In this document: positions 36,203-47,899 of the stretch, one piece after another | Numbering within the stretch: the stretch's first letter is position 1 | Layout: every line of letters starts with the position of its first letter | From: Maniola hyperantus | Lineage: Eukaryota; Arthropoda; Insecta; Lepidoptera; Nymphalidae | Assembly: GCF_902806685.2 (NCBI RefSeq) | Contig: NC_048549.1 | Span: forward strand, 10,867,594 to 10,931,593 | Length of the DNA: 64,000 nucleotides | Reading direction: 5' to 3' | Notes under the pieces: model-generated | Database searches by the model: none | What the model was told of the DNA's origin: nothing | Seen by the model: only the letters and a program-made list of their open reading frames with translations | Position numbers and translations under genes: made by a program

Positions 36203-39200
36203 ATGGTGAAATTTTGGTGGATGTTCCTGTTGTTTGCGAAAACGGCATCGGCTAGTGACAACGAGCTACCCGATTCTGATTCGGAGAAAAGTAAGTTTAT
36301 TAAAACTTTCAATATTATTTCGCAGTAAGACCTAACCATACTTTGTTGAGTTTGTTGTGGACTCTTCTCAGACCTGGGCGCGTTTGGAACCCTCGTAGCT
36401 TTAGTTTGAAGTTTACGTATTTTTTTTAAATAAGAAAATTAGCCATGTTAAATGACTAATATTCCCTTTACCTCTCCAACTAAGCGCCAAGCTTCTGCTA
36501 GGAGTAGGTACGACAATAGTACAACGGGCGGGGTTTGAACCGTCGACCTTTCGGTTTTCAGTCCACTCCTTTACCGGTTGAGCTATTGAGGCTCTAAATT
36601 ATTACCCCACTTCATCATTGTATTGCAAATTCAGCAAGTGACAATCAGAAAGTGTACCTATACAATAATACCCAATCTGAAAAAATATTTTAGTTTGAGA
36701 TTGAAGATTTTTAAAAGGATTTGTAGTCTATAGTCTATAACAATCGAATCAAGAACCAGTATTGACTAATCCTTTTCCTCAAGCGTAGGTAGTAGGATGT
36801 AGGTACGTAGGTCTAATGCAACTTGCAAGGTGGAACCTACGACCATCTGAAACCGGGAATGCTTACGTCTTTGAGCTAGTACGGTTTGATGCAGTGTTTA
36901 TATCTCGGAAGTGTGAATTAGCTTTTTAGGGTTTCGTACGCGTTACCTTTATATCAAAATATATTTATATTCATTATGTCTGTAAATAATAATAGAAAAT
37001 CCTATAATCTCTCGTACTTTTGCTTAAAAATTTCGCTTTCAGTAGTTACCACACTGAAACATGACATAACTGTTTCAAAAATACCCACACTTTTTGAATA
37101 CAAATTGCATCGCCGTTTCCCACGCTTTCCATCACAATATATTTTGATTCACATGATTTAAAGGCATCAAGTAGTTATATGCAACCGTATTAACAAAATA
37201 GCTTCAGTACCTCATTAAAATTCGAAAGGTCCCGGGTTTAAATCAGTTCTGTTGGATAATTGGCATACTAAACATATTCATACCTACATACAATTAAGAT
37301 AGGTACATAAAAGCTGTGATAGTCTAGTTCTAGTGGCTTAGTTGGCCTTCCAGCCCGTTTAGATCCCAGGCACGCGCGTCTAACTTTTCGGAGTTAAGTA
37401 TATGTGTGTTACATAAGCAAATAAATATATTACTTGCTACAGTGAAGAAAAACATAGCCTGCACGCCTGAAAGTTCTCCACAATGTTCTCAAAGGTCCGC
37501 CAATCCGGACTTGGGCTGCGTGGTAGACTATGGCAAAACCTTTCTCATTCAGACATTCCGTGCTCAGTAGATAGCCGGCGATAAGTTGATCATGATGACG
37601 ATTATTGTCATCAATCAATCAGCCTGTTTGCGTCCACTGCTGGACATAGGGCCTTCCCAAGAGCACGCCACCACACACGATCCTCTGCCTTCCTCATCCA
37701 CCCACTTCCCGCTACCTTCTTAAGGTCGTCAGTCCAGCGGGTTGGAGGTCGTCCCACACTGCGCTTGCCGATACGCGGTCTCCGATGCTGCCAGTGTCCA
37801 CGTCTCAGCGCAATACGTCATCACAGGTAGGACACACTCCTTAAAGACTTTCGTCTTTTAGGCTTTGGGGTATCGACGAATTGAAGATTTGACGCAATTT
37901 TCAGGTTTAGGCCATGGTCCACTACGCTTTGCTAAATGCGGATTGGCAGATTTCACACACCTATGAGAATGGAGAACTTTCTGGCGGGCATGTTTTCTCA
38001 CGATGCTTTCTTTCACTTTCAAATAAAGCGATAATTAGGTACTTAATTGCTTAAAACGCACATTAGCTCACAAAATGTTACAAGATGTGTGCGCGGAAGC
38101 GAACCCTTGAACTCTCGAATAGCAGGCAGTCTTTTATTAAACCACTATAGGCTCTCACCGTTTTTCAATACTGACGCATAAATTTAAAAAATGTGTTTAA
38201 TTTAGGTACAGGCTATCTCAGACGTAGTAGCCTGGCTCACACACCGAATAAAATTAACTTAATTTTCCTAATTGCCCATAACTTTCCTTGCTAATTTTTA
38301 GGGTTCCGTACCTCAAAAGGAAAAACGGAACCCTTTTAGGATCACTCTGTTGTCTGTCTATCAAGAAATCTACAGGGTACTTCCCGTTGATCTAGAATCA
38401 TGGAATTTGGCAGGTAGGTAGGTTTTATAGCAGACATTAGGGGAAAAACCTGAAAACCGTGAATTTGTGGTCACATCACAAAAAAAATTAAAAAGTGTTT
38501 TGAACAAACTTAGTTAGTAGGTAACTTAGGTAGTAGTAACTTAGGTAGTTAGTGTTTTCAACTTATAAAGTAAGATTACTATACCAAGTGGGGTATTATA
38601 TGAGAGGGCTTTACCTGTACATTCTAAAACAGTTTGTTTTAAATGCATAATAGTTTTTGATTTATCGTGATTCGTGCAAAATGACGATAAAATACGACTG
38701 TTGTACGGAACGCTGGGTGCGCAAGCCTGGTTCACACTTGGCCGGTTTTTGTTTAGTAAATATTCTTAACTGAACTAAATCAGATAAAATTTATAACAAG
38801 TCAGTAATTTTTATTTTATTGTACTTATTTTAAGTAATTTCGTGAATAAAATGTCGATGTTTGTCGTCTGCCATTTCACGGTTCTAGGCACGAGACAATA
38901 GAAGTGAAAAGATAGGAACGCTATGGAAAATAATTGCTAGTTAACTTTCCTTTTTTAATCTTATCATATCTTTCGTTTTTTATCTTTTTTTTCTATTTTT
39001 TTAGCGATCCGTACCTCAAAAGGAAAAAAGGAACTCTTATACTTAGGATCACTTTGTTGTCTGTTTTTCTGTGGTCTGTCAAGAAACCTACAGGGTACTT
39101 CCCGTTGACTGAATAATGAAATTTGGCAGGTAGGTAGGTTAAAAATCCAAAATCCACGAATTTGTGTAGGTACATGAACAAAAATAATGTATGTATTTTC

Positions 39201-40796
39201 AACTTTTAATATCAAGTGGGGTAGGTATCATATGAAAGGGCTTCACACGTTCACGTTCTAAAACAGATTTTCATTTATTTTATGTAAGTATAATAGTTTA
39301 GTGTCGGAAAGAGTCGGGTAAAATGCCAGGCTCCCAGGCAAGGGGGCCTCATATTATGTTTTATTTATGTCTGTTGTACCTACTTAAATACATACTTAAC
39401 ATTAGATAAAAACGCATTGATTTTACGCAAAACTTATACAGTAGGTAGGTAGGTATTTAGTATTTACACTAACATAATCAAGGAGGGATAAAAAATATTT
39501 TTTACTTTTTCTCCTATCAATAAAAAATGTAGTATGTGTAGTGTGTGTAGAAAAAAATGGTTCACATTTTTCAACAAATTCATTTGTTTCAGGTTCAAGA
39601 TATCTTCCCCTGTTCGAGATGAAACGATATGACAGACCGATGGGGCCTGGTCTTCCGCCGCTAACATCTGTTCCAGTTGCGGGAGAAAGATGCTCGGCTC
39701 GTCTTGAATCTGCGCTGGAGCAGCTCAAACGAAGAAAGAGGAATCAGCCTAAAAGCTTAGACACCCCATTGGTAACCAGCTTAGTTCTTTAATTTTTGAA
39801 AATAAAATATGTCACTCAAGAATAATGTAGCTTTCTATTGGTGAAAGAATTTTCAAAATCGGTTCAGTAGTTCCAGAGATTACCCCCTACAATCAAACTT
39901 ACAAACTCCTCTTTATAATATTACTATTACCATTACTTATTTATGTACTTTTTTTATGGTCGCAGAGTCAAAGCATCGATCTCAATGGCTACAGTTTACA
40001 CCAAGCACTGAGAAGCGCCCCAGTCGATATGTACGTAACAAGGATGCGTGTACGACTACCACAAAACTCGAATTGGGTTCGCGTAGAAAAATGTTATTTC
40101 GACCCAAGAAACGTTTCCCTCGACACAATGCTACTATTTCACGATTTAACCATAAGCGGCAACGTAGACTTATATGAAGCAAATGATCTTGATCGCAGCA
40201 TGCCACAAAATCGAAGACGAAGGAATTACGCTGATTTACAATACGACCCTTATACAGGATACGCCAAGCGCAACACAAATGGGTGTAACATGATACTAAG
40301 ACTGAGAAAGGCCGGGATTGGATTCCACACTCGGCCGCTGAATCAGCAGCCCGGTAAATTCAACGTTAAAACTGATTCAGAGTTCGTTGAACCAGGTTTC
40401 ATCAGCGTTTACGCTTATGGTTGCGAGAAGTATGTCAACAGAAACTCCATAAAGAACAAGGACAATTTGCCTTTGAAACGCAAACGACGTTCTGATGAAT
40501 TCTCATTCGAACCAGGTTTAGAGACTCCTTCTGAGGAAGAAAACTCGAATGGCAGAACGTCTAACGATTGGGATTATATGTATGAATCGAGTAACAACAG
40601 AGTTAATTACGAGAGAAGTAAACTCTTTCGACCTGAAGATGAGTTAGATGAGGTGGAAGATATATCACGCGAAATGGAAGATATTTTTACGAAGGGAATA
40701 AGGACGCTTTTGACTACATACATGAAGAAGGAGTTACAGCCCGCAATCAAGGATACATTAATGAGAAATATGGGTTACGTGATCTCATATGGATGA
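36203..40796 (+). CDS. Secreted protein with polybasic sites (possible JHBP/takeout-like fold)
   Basis: Three exons, 36203-36290, 39593-39771 and 39966-40796, joined in phase by GT-AG; 365 aa. The first exon is a signal peptide (MVKFWWMFLLFAKTASA). Exon 2 has a basic Cys-containing region (GERCSARLESALEQLKRRKR). Exon 3 has SLHQALRSAPVDMYV, a beta-strand-rich part (NVSLDTMLLFHDLTISGNVD) and cysteines at 132, 196 and 242, then an acidic linker and a helical C-terminus (TLLTTYMKKELQPAIKDTLM). Alternating strands with a terminal helix recall lipid-binding insect families such as juvenile-hormone-binding/takeout proteins, but no signature was recognised and this is weak. RRRR at 172-175 and KRKRR at 260-264 are furin-like sites. 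Intron 1 (3.3 kb) holds SINE, LINE and MITE-like repeats. Confidence 0.75.
36425..36592 (-). mobile_element. tRNA-Phe-like SINE
   Basis: Best-preserved copy of the family: on the minus strand, GCCTCAATAGCTCAACCGGT, ACTGAAAACCGAAAGG and GGTTCAAACCCCGCC, then the body to CATTTAACATGGCTAATTTT. It lies in the first intron of the secreted-protein gene. Confidence 0.65.
37312..37600 (+). mobile_element. SINE family 1 copy
   Basis: Contains AAAGCTGTGATAGTCTAG, AGATCCCAGGCACGCGCG, TAACTTTTCGGAGTTAAG and TGATCATGATGACGA. Directly followed by an antisense RTE tail. Confidence 0.65.
37620..37860 (-). mobile_element. RTE-type LINE tail, antisense
   Basis: CGTCCACTGCTGGACATAGG followed by CACGCCACCACACACGATC and CACTTCCCGCTACC is the reverse complement of the conserved end of RTE-type LINE ORFs and their 3' end. 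Confidence 0.6.
37905..38157 (-). mobile_element. SINE family 1, diverged minus copy
   Basis: Contains GCCATGGTCCACTACGC, GATTGGCAGATTTCACACAC and a degraded tRNA-like head (GCGAACCCTTGAACTC). Confidence 0.55.
38296..38750 (+). repeat. AGGGTTCCGTACCTCAAAAGG family copy
   Basis: Complete ends: TTTTTAGGGTTCCGTACCTC to TTCACACTTGGCCGGTTTTT. A second copy, lacking its 3' end, follows at about 39000-39300, so two members lie in tandem in this intron. Confidence 0.65.
39000..39300 (+). repeat. AGGGTTCCGTACCTCAAAAGG family, 3'-truncated copy
   Basis: Starts TTAGCGATCCGTACCTCAAA and runs through ACCTACAGGGTACTTCCCG and ATCAAGTGGGGTAGGTATCA, then stops after TTTATTTTATGTAAGTAT. Confidence 0.55.
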
Positions 40797-42095
40797 CGAT
40801 AATTTTTTACTGTAAAAAAGCTGCACGTATCGCATCTCAAATACGATGATTAATATTTTTTTTGGATTAGGTTACTTTCCTTTTGAATATGCGGTTTTTT
40901 ACTACAACATTTCCTAGACATTAATTTGATATTTTTAAAACCGCTGAAAAATTGTTATGACCTTAAAACGAAAGTTAGCTAATCCTATTCGTTCATCCTG
41001 ACACAAAATTTCTTTAATAAATCAGGACTGATTTAAAGCAAAATGCTGTTCAGTAGCACGTTTACTGTGTGTTGCTAAAATTATTTCCATCCTGTAGGTA
41101 CTATTTATAAATACAAACGTTGTACAGTGGCGGATCAGTAACGTGGCAAAACCGAAAAATAGCCAAAGGCCCCTAGCCAGCGAAGGCCTCGATGTATTTT
41201 GTGTGGGAGCTTTTATTTATAAATTTTTTAAAGTAAAATAAAATTTGTTTATTAAGGGGCCTCAGAGAGCCACCAGAGTATCGTACTGCAAGATAATATG
41301 CTTTTATTTTAAGGTGTTAAATGTTGAATATTTTTGATGTGTGCAAAATAAAATACATATTATTAAAATAATTAAAATTGTAATGATTTGATTAATTATT
41401 ATTATTCATTCTATAAATTATGGCAGATCAAGTATATTCTTCCTACATAAGCTTACAGGGTATCACAGATTGTTCTTTTAACTACCTACATAAATATTAA
41501 ATAACATTACACAAAACACATTTCTACTTAAAATACAAAGGAACTAGTTTGGCAAAACTTTTTCTAAAGGTGCTTCCACATCAATAAGCTTTGCATGTGT
41601 TGAACATTGCATGCAGCTTTTATTTCCACTGCAAATTCGAATCTTTTCCACTTGCAATAATTATTATTGATGAATATAACTCACAATGTTATTTTGACTG
41701 GTGTGGATGCAGCTTAACATGAAAAATAAGTAGGTAATATTAATTTGAGTAAGAACTTGAGGAGTAAGTAGGTACCTATTGAAATATATTAATATGTGAT
41801 AATGTCCTTGGCTATTTTATTCTTCAAGTAGGTAATTTCACTAATTAAGTACCTACCTAATTACTAAATAAAAATTGTACTGTAACGAAAAATCAAGGAA
41901 CAGGGACTGAATTACCTGCTTTATTGTAATGTTACTAAGTTATGTTAACAATAAGAAATTTTCAGTCAAAATTTCTTCATATAATTTAATTAAATATATC
42001 TACTACCTACTGAGATAATTTTTAGCTAAAACTTTAAAGAAAGCAAAATAACTTGAAGAACACACTTTATATATTAACATGATTACCTATTTACT
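40797..42095. other. Convergent 3' flanks of the secreted-protein gene and Tpc1
   Basis: AT-rich and without exons. AATAAA-type poly(A) signals for the plus-strand gene occur near 41022 and 41347. Short scattered GTAGGTACCTA motifs; no complete mobile element recognised. Confidence 0.55.
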
Positions 42096-43058
42096 TTACA
42101 TTCTTAGGATCAAATATTTAATCTCATCATACACAGCAAAATGTAAAGCTGAAACAAATACTGCCTTCAATATGCTAGGACCAAAGCCTTTGTATAGAGC
42201 CAGAAAACCTTCCTCGGCAATCGTCAGTTTTATACAGTGTATTGACCCATTGCAGTATATCTGTCTACCAAAATCCTTTCTATACTGTTGAAAACCTTGG
42301 ATCTGCAACCTTTTCTTTATAACATCAAATGGATATATTGCGGTCTTAGATACAAATCCGGCAAAACCACCAGCCAATACATTTGCTATTAAAGATGATT
42401 CAACTACTTCACTAACATTTTTACTACGTTGAAAAAAGTTAATTCTATTAAAAATGTGCTCAGTAAACAGTTTGTATACAGCAAATTGTATTCCTGCATG
42501 AGGCGCTATTTGAGCTATCGTTGGCGTAATACCTTTGTATAACGCTCTAGCTCCTTCGTTTCTAACCATAAGAGTAAATGCATTTAGGAAACCTTTATAC
42601 GCTTTACAAGTTTTCTTTTCAGCAATTAACCTAGTTCTTACAGTATCAAATGGAAATGACAATATTGTAGCAACAGTAGCAGCTATCGCACCATTTGAAA
42701 AAGTCACCCAATGTTTATGCGTGAGGTAAAACTCAAGGTCCATTTGCTGGCATGTTTGAGACAATCTTTCGAATGTCGAAAACTGAATAATTCCATATGT
42801 TACCGATAGAAGTTGCGCGGGGATGTGGCCGCTCCATAATGCAGATACGCCTTCTTCCCTCACAATAGACCTTAAGGCTTGTAATATCGAACTATATTTC
42901 GATCCTTGTTGAATAGGTTCAGTTTGCAATTGAAATCTTATTTTTAACACATCTAATGGCTGTGCAATGGCTCTAGTCACGGCTCCGGCGGCACCACCAG
43001 CGATCGCACTTTGAGTTACGCTAATTTTAGACTCAATATTTTGTAATAAATGCCCCAT
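42096..43058 (-). CDS. SLC25A19: Mitochondrial thiamine pyrophosphate carrier
   Basis: Single-exon frame of 320 aa, the usual carrier length of about 300-320. Three tandem mitochondrial-carrier repeats are visible, each with the P-x-D/E-x-x-K/R signature: QPLDVLKIRF at residue 33, FPFDTVRTRL near 147 and YPFDVIKKRL near 243, with matching odd-helix motifs such as EEGVSALWSGHIPAQLL, NEGARALYKGITPTIAQIAP and EEGFLALYKGFGPSILK. HAGIQFAVYKLF and the N-terminal GGAAGAVTRAIAQPLD are characteristic of the TPP carrier (Drosophila Tpc1). It brings thiamine pyrophosphate across the inner mitochondrial membrane for the 2-oxoacid dehydrogenases. The absence of introns is noteworthy beside its multi-exon neighbours. 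ATG context AAAATGGGG. The 5' end faces the THAP relic about 0.9 kb away. Confidence 0.92.
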   Translation of the reverse strand: MGHLLQNIESKISVTQSAIAGGAAGAVTRAIAQPLDVLKIRFQLQTEPIQQGSKYSSILQALRSIVREEGVSALWSGHIPAQLLSVTYGIIQFSTFERLSQTCQQMDLEFYLTHKHWVTFSNGAIAATVATILSFPFDTVRTRLIAEKKTCKAYKGFLNAFTLMVRNEGARALYKGITPTIAQIAPHAGIQFAVYKLFTEHIFNRINFFQRSKNVSEVVESSLIANVLAGGFAGFVSKTAIYPFDVIKKRLQIQGFQQYRKDFGRQIYCNGSIHCIKLTIAEEGFLALYKGFGPSILKAVFVSALHFAVYDEIKYLILRM

Positions 43059-43969
43059 TTTAATTTATAATTTTCAAATTATGAATCTTACGACTTTCAC
43101 AAGGTTGGCTAGCCGCTAGGCATTTGCAAACAGCTGATTTTAAAACAAGATTATGGCAAAAACACCTTTAAATTTATGTCAATAAGGCAAAAATTTGAAA
43201 TCATTTTCAGAATATTCGATTCTGACAGTTACCATAGACAGCGGTGCTCTATGATACCTAGTACCACTCTCAGTACGAGACAAGGCTCTCTTGGCACTTG
43301 AATGACTTTGACAGAGGGCGCTGTTGGAGAACAAACGCTCAGCAAAGGCTACAATGAGGCTACAATCCATGGTTAATCCATAGAGATATAATCAATTAAT
43401 CAATGTCAACGTTTGACGTTTTTTATTGTGGCCTGCTCTGTGGCACACTGTGGTTAATTTATGGTTTTCTTCACAGAGTATGGAGTACATGGTTTTCTTC
43501 AGGCCCTGTCAACTGAGGGCCATAAAAGATGCATCAGTCCATTTCTTTCGCACTTTCTATTCCTCTTTCGAAATCCACAGGACTATCTCGCTCCACTCAC
43601 ACAGTATTAAAGGCACATGTACATACAGCACACCTATGATATTTTTTGCTCAAATCTTATTGGTCGGTGATTAGATCCAATCGGCTTTCATTACATAGAA
43701 TTTCGAAATAAAAACATGTCGGTTTTGAGAGATTTTATAACCAAACCTAAAAAACTCAATTTTTCTCCTTTAATCCATTGCGAGAGTTTAAACCTTGAAG
43801 TGTGCTGCAATTATAACAGGATATTCGTTTTATATTTCTATTTTCAGTTTTTTATGATTTTGTTTTAATTGAGAGATATAGTGGATGTGCTCTTTAAACT
43901 TGCCTGCCTAATTTAGGCTTAGTAATAATTGTTAGTGTTTCTAAATACCTAGTATCCTTTTTATCTGAT
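43059..43969. other. Divergent upstream region of Tpc1 and the THAP relic
   Basis: No exon and no repeat family was recognised. It must contain the Tpc1 promoter on the left; no TATA box stands out near the Tpc1 start. Confidence 0.5.
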
Positions 43970-44936
43970 ATGAGGCAGTGTAGTGTACCTAAGTGTAAAA
44001 GCACCCTACATTTACACGCCGTACCTTTTACCGACACAACTAGATGGAAAGCATGGTTGATTAACTGTACATATTTGCGTAAGTACTCCCTTAGGCAATT
44101 AAAAAATGTCAGGATTTGCGAATCCCATTTCTTACCTCGGTATATCGTAAATAATAGATTGACAAAAGATTCAATTCCCACGCTGAATTTGCATATTACA
44201 GACTGGTAAACCCCTCGATGTTAACATAGTCGATATCCCATCGACTTCACAAACAGACAAACAAAGTAGGAATGAGCAAGCTTCTGTTATTTCAAGTCCT
44301 ATAGATTTAGTAAATCCCTTGCCAAATATCCCGATTCCTGACAATCAGAAGTCACTAGATTTAATTCAGCACTCTATTTTAGAGCCAACAACTTCTATTA
44401 CTCATTACTCTCAACCACTGAGTCATAAATATATCATATATATGATGTCCCACATTTACTCAAATGTTTCCACAATAATTTTCAGAAGAAGGACTTGCTC
44501 ATCGGGAGTCGGCGTGCTCAGTGGGACTACATCGAGAAGCTGTTTGCTGTTGATGGTGTGGCAGGTGTTGGATGGTCTACCAAATTAACAGACAAGCATG
44601 TGAAACCAAATTGATATGACAAGTTGAAGGCAAGTAACTGAACATTTGTTTTGTAACAATAGCTTTGTGATAATGTCCTTGCCATGGAAAAAATCCAATA
44701 ATACTATGGTGCGCAGACCTTAGTTATTAGTACTAAAACTTCTTGTTTTCGTGGTGTCTATGTTATCACGTTTTTGAAAGCACTGTCTCTGAAACTATGG
44801 GTTGTAGACCCTGTTGTTGGTCAATTTTAAGTTTCAGCTTACAAAAATCTCATCACGTGATCACATAGACACCATAAAAACAAGAAGTACCAATAACCAG
44901 GGTCGGCGCCCAATAGTGTCGAAGATAATTATGAGC

Positions 44937-45147
44937 ATACTAGGTGATGCCAGCGACTGCGTGGATTTTCATTTTTCAAAATCCCGCGGGAACTCTTTGA
45001 TTTTCCGGGATAAAAAGCAGCCTATATGTTAATTCAGGGTATAATCTATCTCCATTCCAAATTTCATCCAAATCCGTTCAGCTGTTTTTGTGTGATTGAG
45101 TAACAAACATCCAAACATCCACACTTTCACATCCATACTAATATTAT
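44937..45147 (-). repeat. 'GATGCCCGCGACTTCG' family repeat, minus
   Basis: From CTAGGTGATGCCAGCGACTG to CACTTTCACATCCATACTAA. It meets a plus-oriented relative at 45133, making a head-to-head pair inside the intron of the THAP relic. Confidence 0.6.
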
Positions 45148-45342
45148 AAATGTGAAAGTGTGTCTGTCTGCTAGCTTTTCACGGCTCAACCGTTCAACCG
45201 ATTTTGACGAAATTTGGTACAGAGATAGCTTGCATCCCGGGGAAGGACATACACTACTTTTTATCCCGGAAAATTGAAGAGTTTCCACAGGATTCTTAAA
45301 AACCTAAATCCACGCGTACGAAGTCGCGGGCATCGGCTAGTT
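45133..45342 (+). repeat. 'TAATATTATAAATGTGAAAG' family repeat, plus
   Basis: Starts CATACTAATATTATAAATGT, contains GCTCAACCGTTCAACCG and GACGAAATTTGGTACAGAGA, ends GAAGTCGCGGGCATCGGCTA. Nearly the same as 13578-13785. Confidence 0.65.
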
Positions 45343-46214
45343 TATAATATTAACATTAGGATTAGGATAATTAGGTTTAGGATAGTATAATTATGAGCAT
45401 AAAAGATAATTTTTTGAACGAAAATTTGAATCCTAATGAATTTCCAAACTACTCATTTAAATTCTTTAATTATATTTTAAACCCAGTGTCTACTTTAAAT
45501 CTAAATTGCATTATCAAATTTAGTTTATTAACATAATTATCTATAAAAAAATAACTATGCATTACAGGTGAAACTTGCTGCCCAAGTCTTCAGCAGAGAT
45601 GTGGCCCACAGCTTAAGAATACAGATGAACACTTATCGTCAACTACAACTGGAACATGGTTATTGTCTATTCTAAATAAAGTTTTTATATTTTGATAAAT
45701 TTGATTGATTTTTTTTTTGAAAAACTAAATTCCTTAATAAATTATTAGTAGGATTACCGATAAATACTGAAAATCGGTAATTAATAGCAAAACCGTTAAA
45801 ATCTGTAAAAAGGACATCACTAAAAAGTTACGGTTTTCCTGCTGTCACGCCATCCCTAATTTACGACAATCCGGGCATATAATTGCTATATATTATATAA
45901 AGTTAGAAAGAGATGGTCCTGTGGATTCTCATAGTAAAAACCAATAAAATGTGAGACAGACGATCACTACAACAATGACAATTTGTTATATAAATTCCTT
46001 GCCTCCCACTTCCCCTTACTACTGAAACAAACATTGTCTATGGAGTTGGTGGTCTGTATCCTATATGTTATTGGTCTGTGGTTTTCTTTGGTTTTCGTGT
46101 GGTTTTCGTTTCGTCCATAAAACCACAAAACATCTGCAATAAACTTGCAATTCTTATTTTCTAAACCTATTACCTTTAATCTTCATCATTGATAACTTTC
46201 AACAATCGACCGCG

Positions 46215-47191
46215 ATGTCTGCCTCTCTTGAAAACCTAGAGACTCAGCTCGAAATGTTCATAGAAAACGTAAGACAGATACGTATTATCGTAAGCGATTT
46301 TCAGCCACAGGGCCAAAGTGTATTGAATCAGAAAATGTGAGTGTCTTTTCGCAATAATATTGTTATTCAGTACTTTAGTAGCTATATATGTTATTACTAC
46401 ATTTACCTACCTTAATAATTTACTCGTAACCTAGCTGGTTCCCAATGTTAATCTATGTGATATCCTACCCTTAAATTTTAAGCCTGATGTATTTATTATG
46501 TATTTGGAGATATTATACTAATTACTCAATATAATATTTATAGCCAATCATTAGTCACAGGACTCCAAGAAGTTGATAAGCTGAAGTCTCAAGTTCATGA
46601 TATTCTTGTGCCAACAGAAGTTTTTGAGTAAGTACCATCTAACTATTGTGAACATATTTATCAAAATTGTCTACCACTGCCATCCTAAGAAGCTCCTTCT
46701 TGTAAGTCTTCTTTCACTTAACAATAAAGTACTTGCTGCAAAAATAAAGTTCTGTACAAGTAGGTACTTGCAGCATTATCAGTGAAAGTTCATTTGATAT
46801 CTAATCATGTTTTTTTTTAATTTATTTTATGGCCCTGGATGTCAGTCCTTTAAGGCCTTCTAATCATGTTATCATAATAATGCATAGATTCTCCGGATTT
46901 TTTTCTAATATTGTCTACTTTTTAAATTCCTATCATGCAAAATCCAAAACGAAGTTTGTATTAACAATTTTTTTTTATTTCTAAACTTTACTTTTTTACA
47001 GCTACATTGATCAAGGCCGCAATCCACAGCTGTACACAAAAGATTGCATAGATAAAGCTTTGGCCAAAAATGAAGAGGTGAAAGGAAAGATTGACTCTTA
47101 CAAGCGCTTCAAGAGTCACCTCCTCTCCGAGCTGTCAAAGACCTTCCCTAATGAAATAGCTAAATATAAGGCCATAAGGGGTGGTGAATAG
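46215..47191 (+). CDS. MED10: Mediator complex subunit 10
   Basis: Three exons, 46215-46336, 46544-46627 and 47002-47191, joined in phase 2 by GT-AG; 131 aa, close to the 135 or so usual for MED10. It starts MSASLENLETQLEMFIENVR, continues QLEMFIENVRQIRIIVSDFQ with QGQSVLNQKIQSLVTGLQEV, then VFDYIDQGRNPQLYTKDC and SYKRFKSHLLSELSKTFP. The FIENVRQ, DYIDQGRNPQLYTK and KGKIDSYKRF motifs are diagnostic. It is a middle-module subunit of Mediator, linking transcription factors to RNA polymerase II in the nucleus. Introns are short (207 and 374 bp) and repeat-free. No coding oddity is seen. The 3' flank holds an AGGGTTCCGTACC repeat 100 bp beyond the stop. Confidence 0.95.
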
Positions 47192-47289
47192 ATGTAACTT
47201 AGATTATTATTTATTCAATAGTTTTACTTTATAAGGTTACTTCATTATCACAGACTAAAGAATAACTATAGAGTAAGTAACTAAGTCAC

Positions 47290-47689
47290 TTTTTAGGGTT
47301 CCGTACCTCAAAAGGAAAAACGGAACCCTTATAGGATCACTTTATTGTCTGTCTGTCTGTCAAGAAACCTACAGGGTATTTCCCGTTGACCTAGAATCAT
47401 GAAATTTGGCAGGTAGATAGATCTTATAGCTGACATTTGGGGAAAAATCTGAAAACCGTGAATTTAGGGTTAGATCACACAAAAAAATATTAAATTGTGG
47501 TCATGAACTAATAATTAGTATTTTCAACTTTGGAAGTGAGATAACATATCAAGTGGGGTATAATAAAACAGATTTTTATTTATTTTTATGCATCATCATT
47601 TTTGAATTATCGTGCAAAATGTCGAAAAAATACGACTGTAGTACGGAACCCTCATTGCGCGAGCCTGACTCGCACTTGGCCGGTTTTTT
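47290..47689 (+). repeat. AGGGTTCCGTACCTCAAAAGG family, well-preserved copy
   Basis: Ends TTTTTAGGGTTCCGTACCTC and GCACTTGGCCGGTTTTTT; contains a GTCT microsatellite and CAGGGTATTTCCCGTTGACC. It lies 100 bp downstream of the MED10 stop codon and may lie in the 3' UTR. Confidence 0.7.
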
Positions 47690-47899
47690 ACTTTTTGAAC
47701 AAAAAAGGAAAATGTTTTCAGACATGTTACTTCCACTTATTATTAAGTGCTAAGTTGGGATTCGCCAAGAAAAATGTTACTAAATAGTACTTGGATCAGT
47801 GTGGCAAATTATATTCCGCTTGTATTATATTCTGTTTTTTGTGCCTTCATTTTGAGAAAAAATTTACTTGGGGATCACTATAATCCAAATATTTAATTG

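Larger units (their letters stand above)
43970..45675 (+). pseudogene. Relic of a THAP / P-element-type transposase gene
   Basis: Frame 43970-44209 encodes a THAP zinc finger: C4, C9, C50 and H53 in the C2CH spacing, with W26 and the SIPTL motif. The frame ends in TDW-stop, but one base over it continues (GKPLDVNIVDIPSTSQ and on to about 44440), so a +1 frameshift near 44205 has broken it. A further exon starts at 44486 after TTTCAG (SRRAQWDYIEKLFAV, then KLTDKHVKPN) and is cut by TGA at 44612. Past it, YDKLK ends at 44629 before GCAAGT, and after an AG at 45567 the reading resumes VKLAAQVFSRDVAHSLRI, ending at a TAA (45673) that overlaps AATAAA. LTDKH...KLKVKLAAQVFS is typical of P-element/THAP9 transposases. 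Catalytic parts further downstream are absent. Probably dead; a domesticated fragment is not excluded. Confidence 0.7.

Noticed and set aside
44612..44614. TGA in the P-element-type relic as a recoded (selenocysteine or readthrough) codon
   Set aside because: No supporting structure was recognised, and the upstream frameshift points to ordinary decay.
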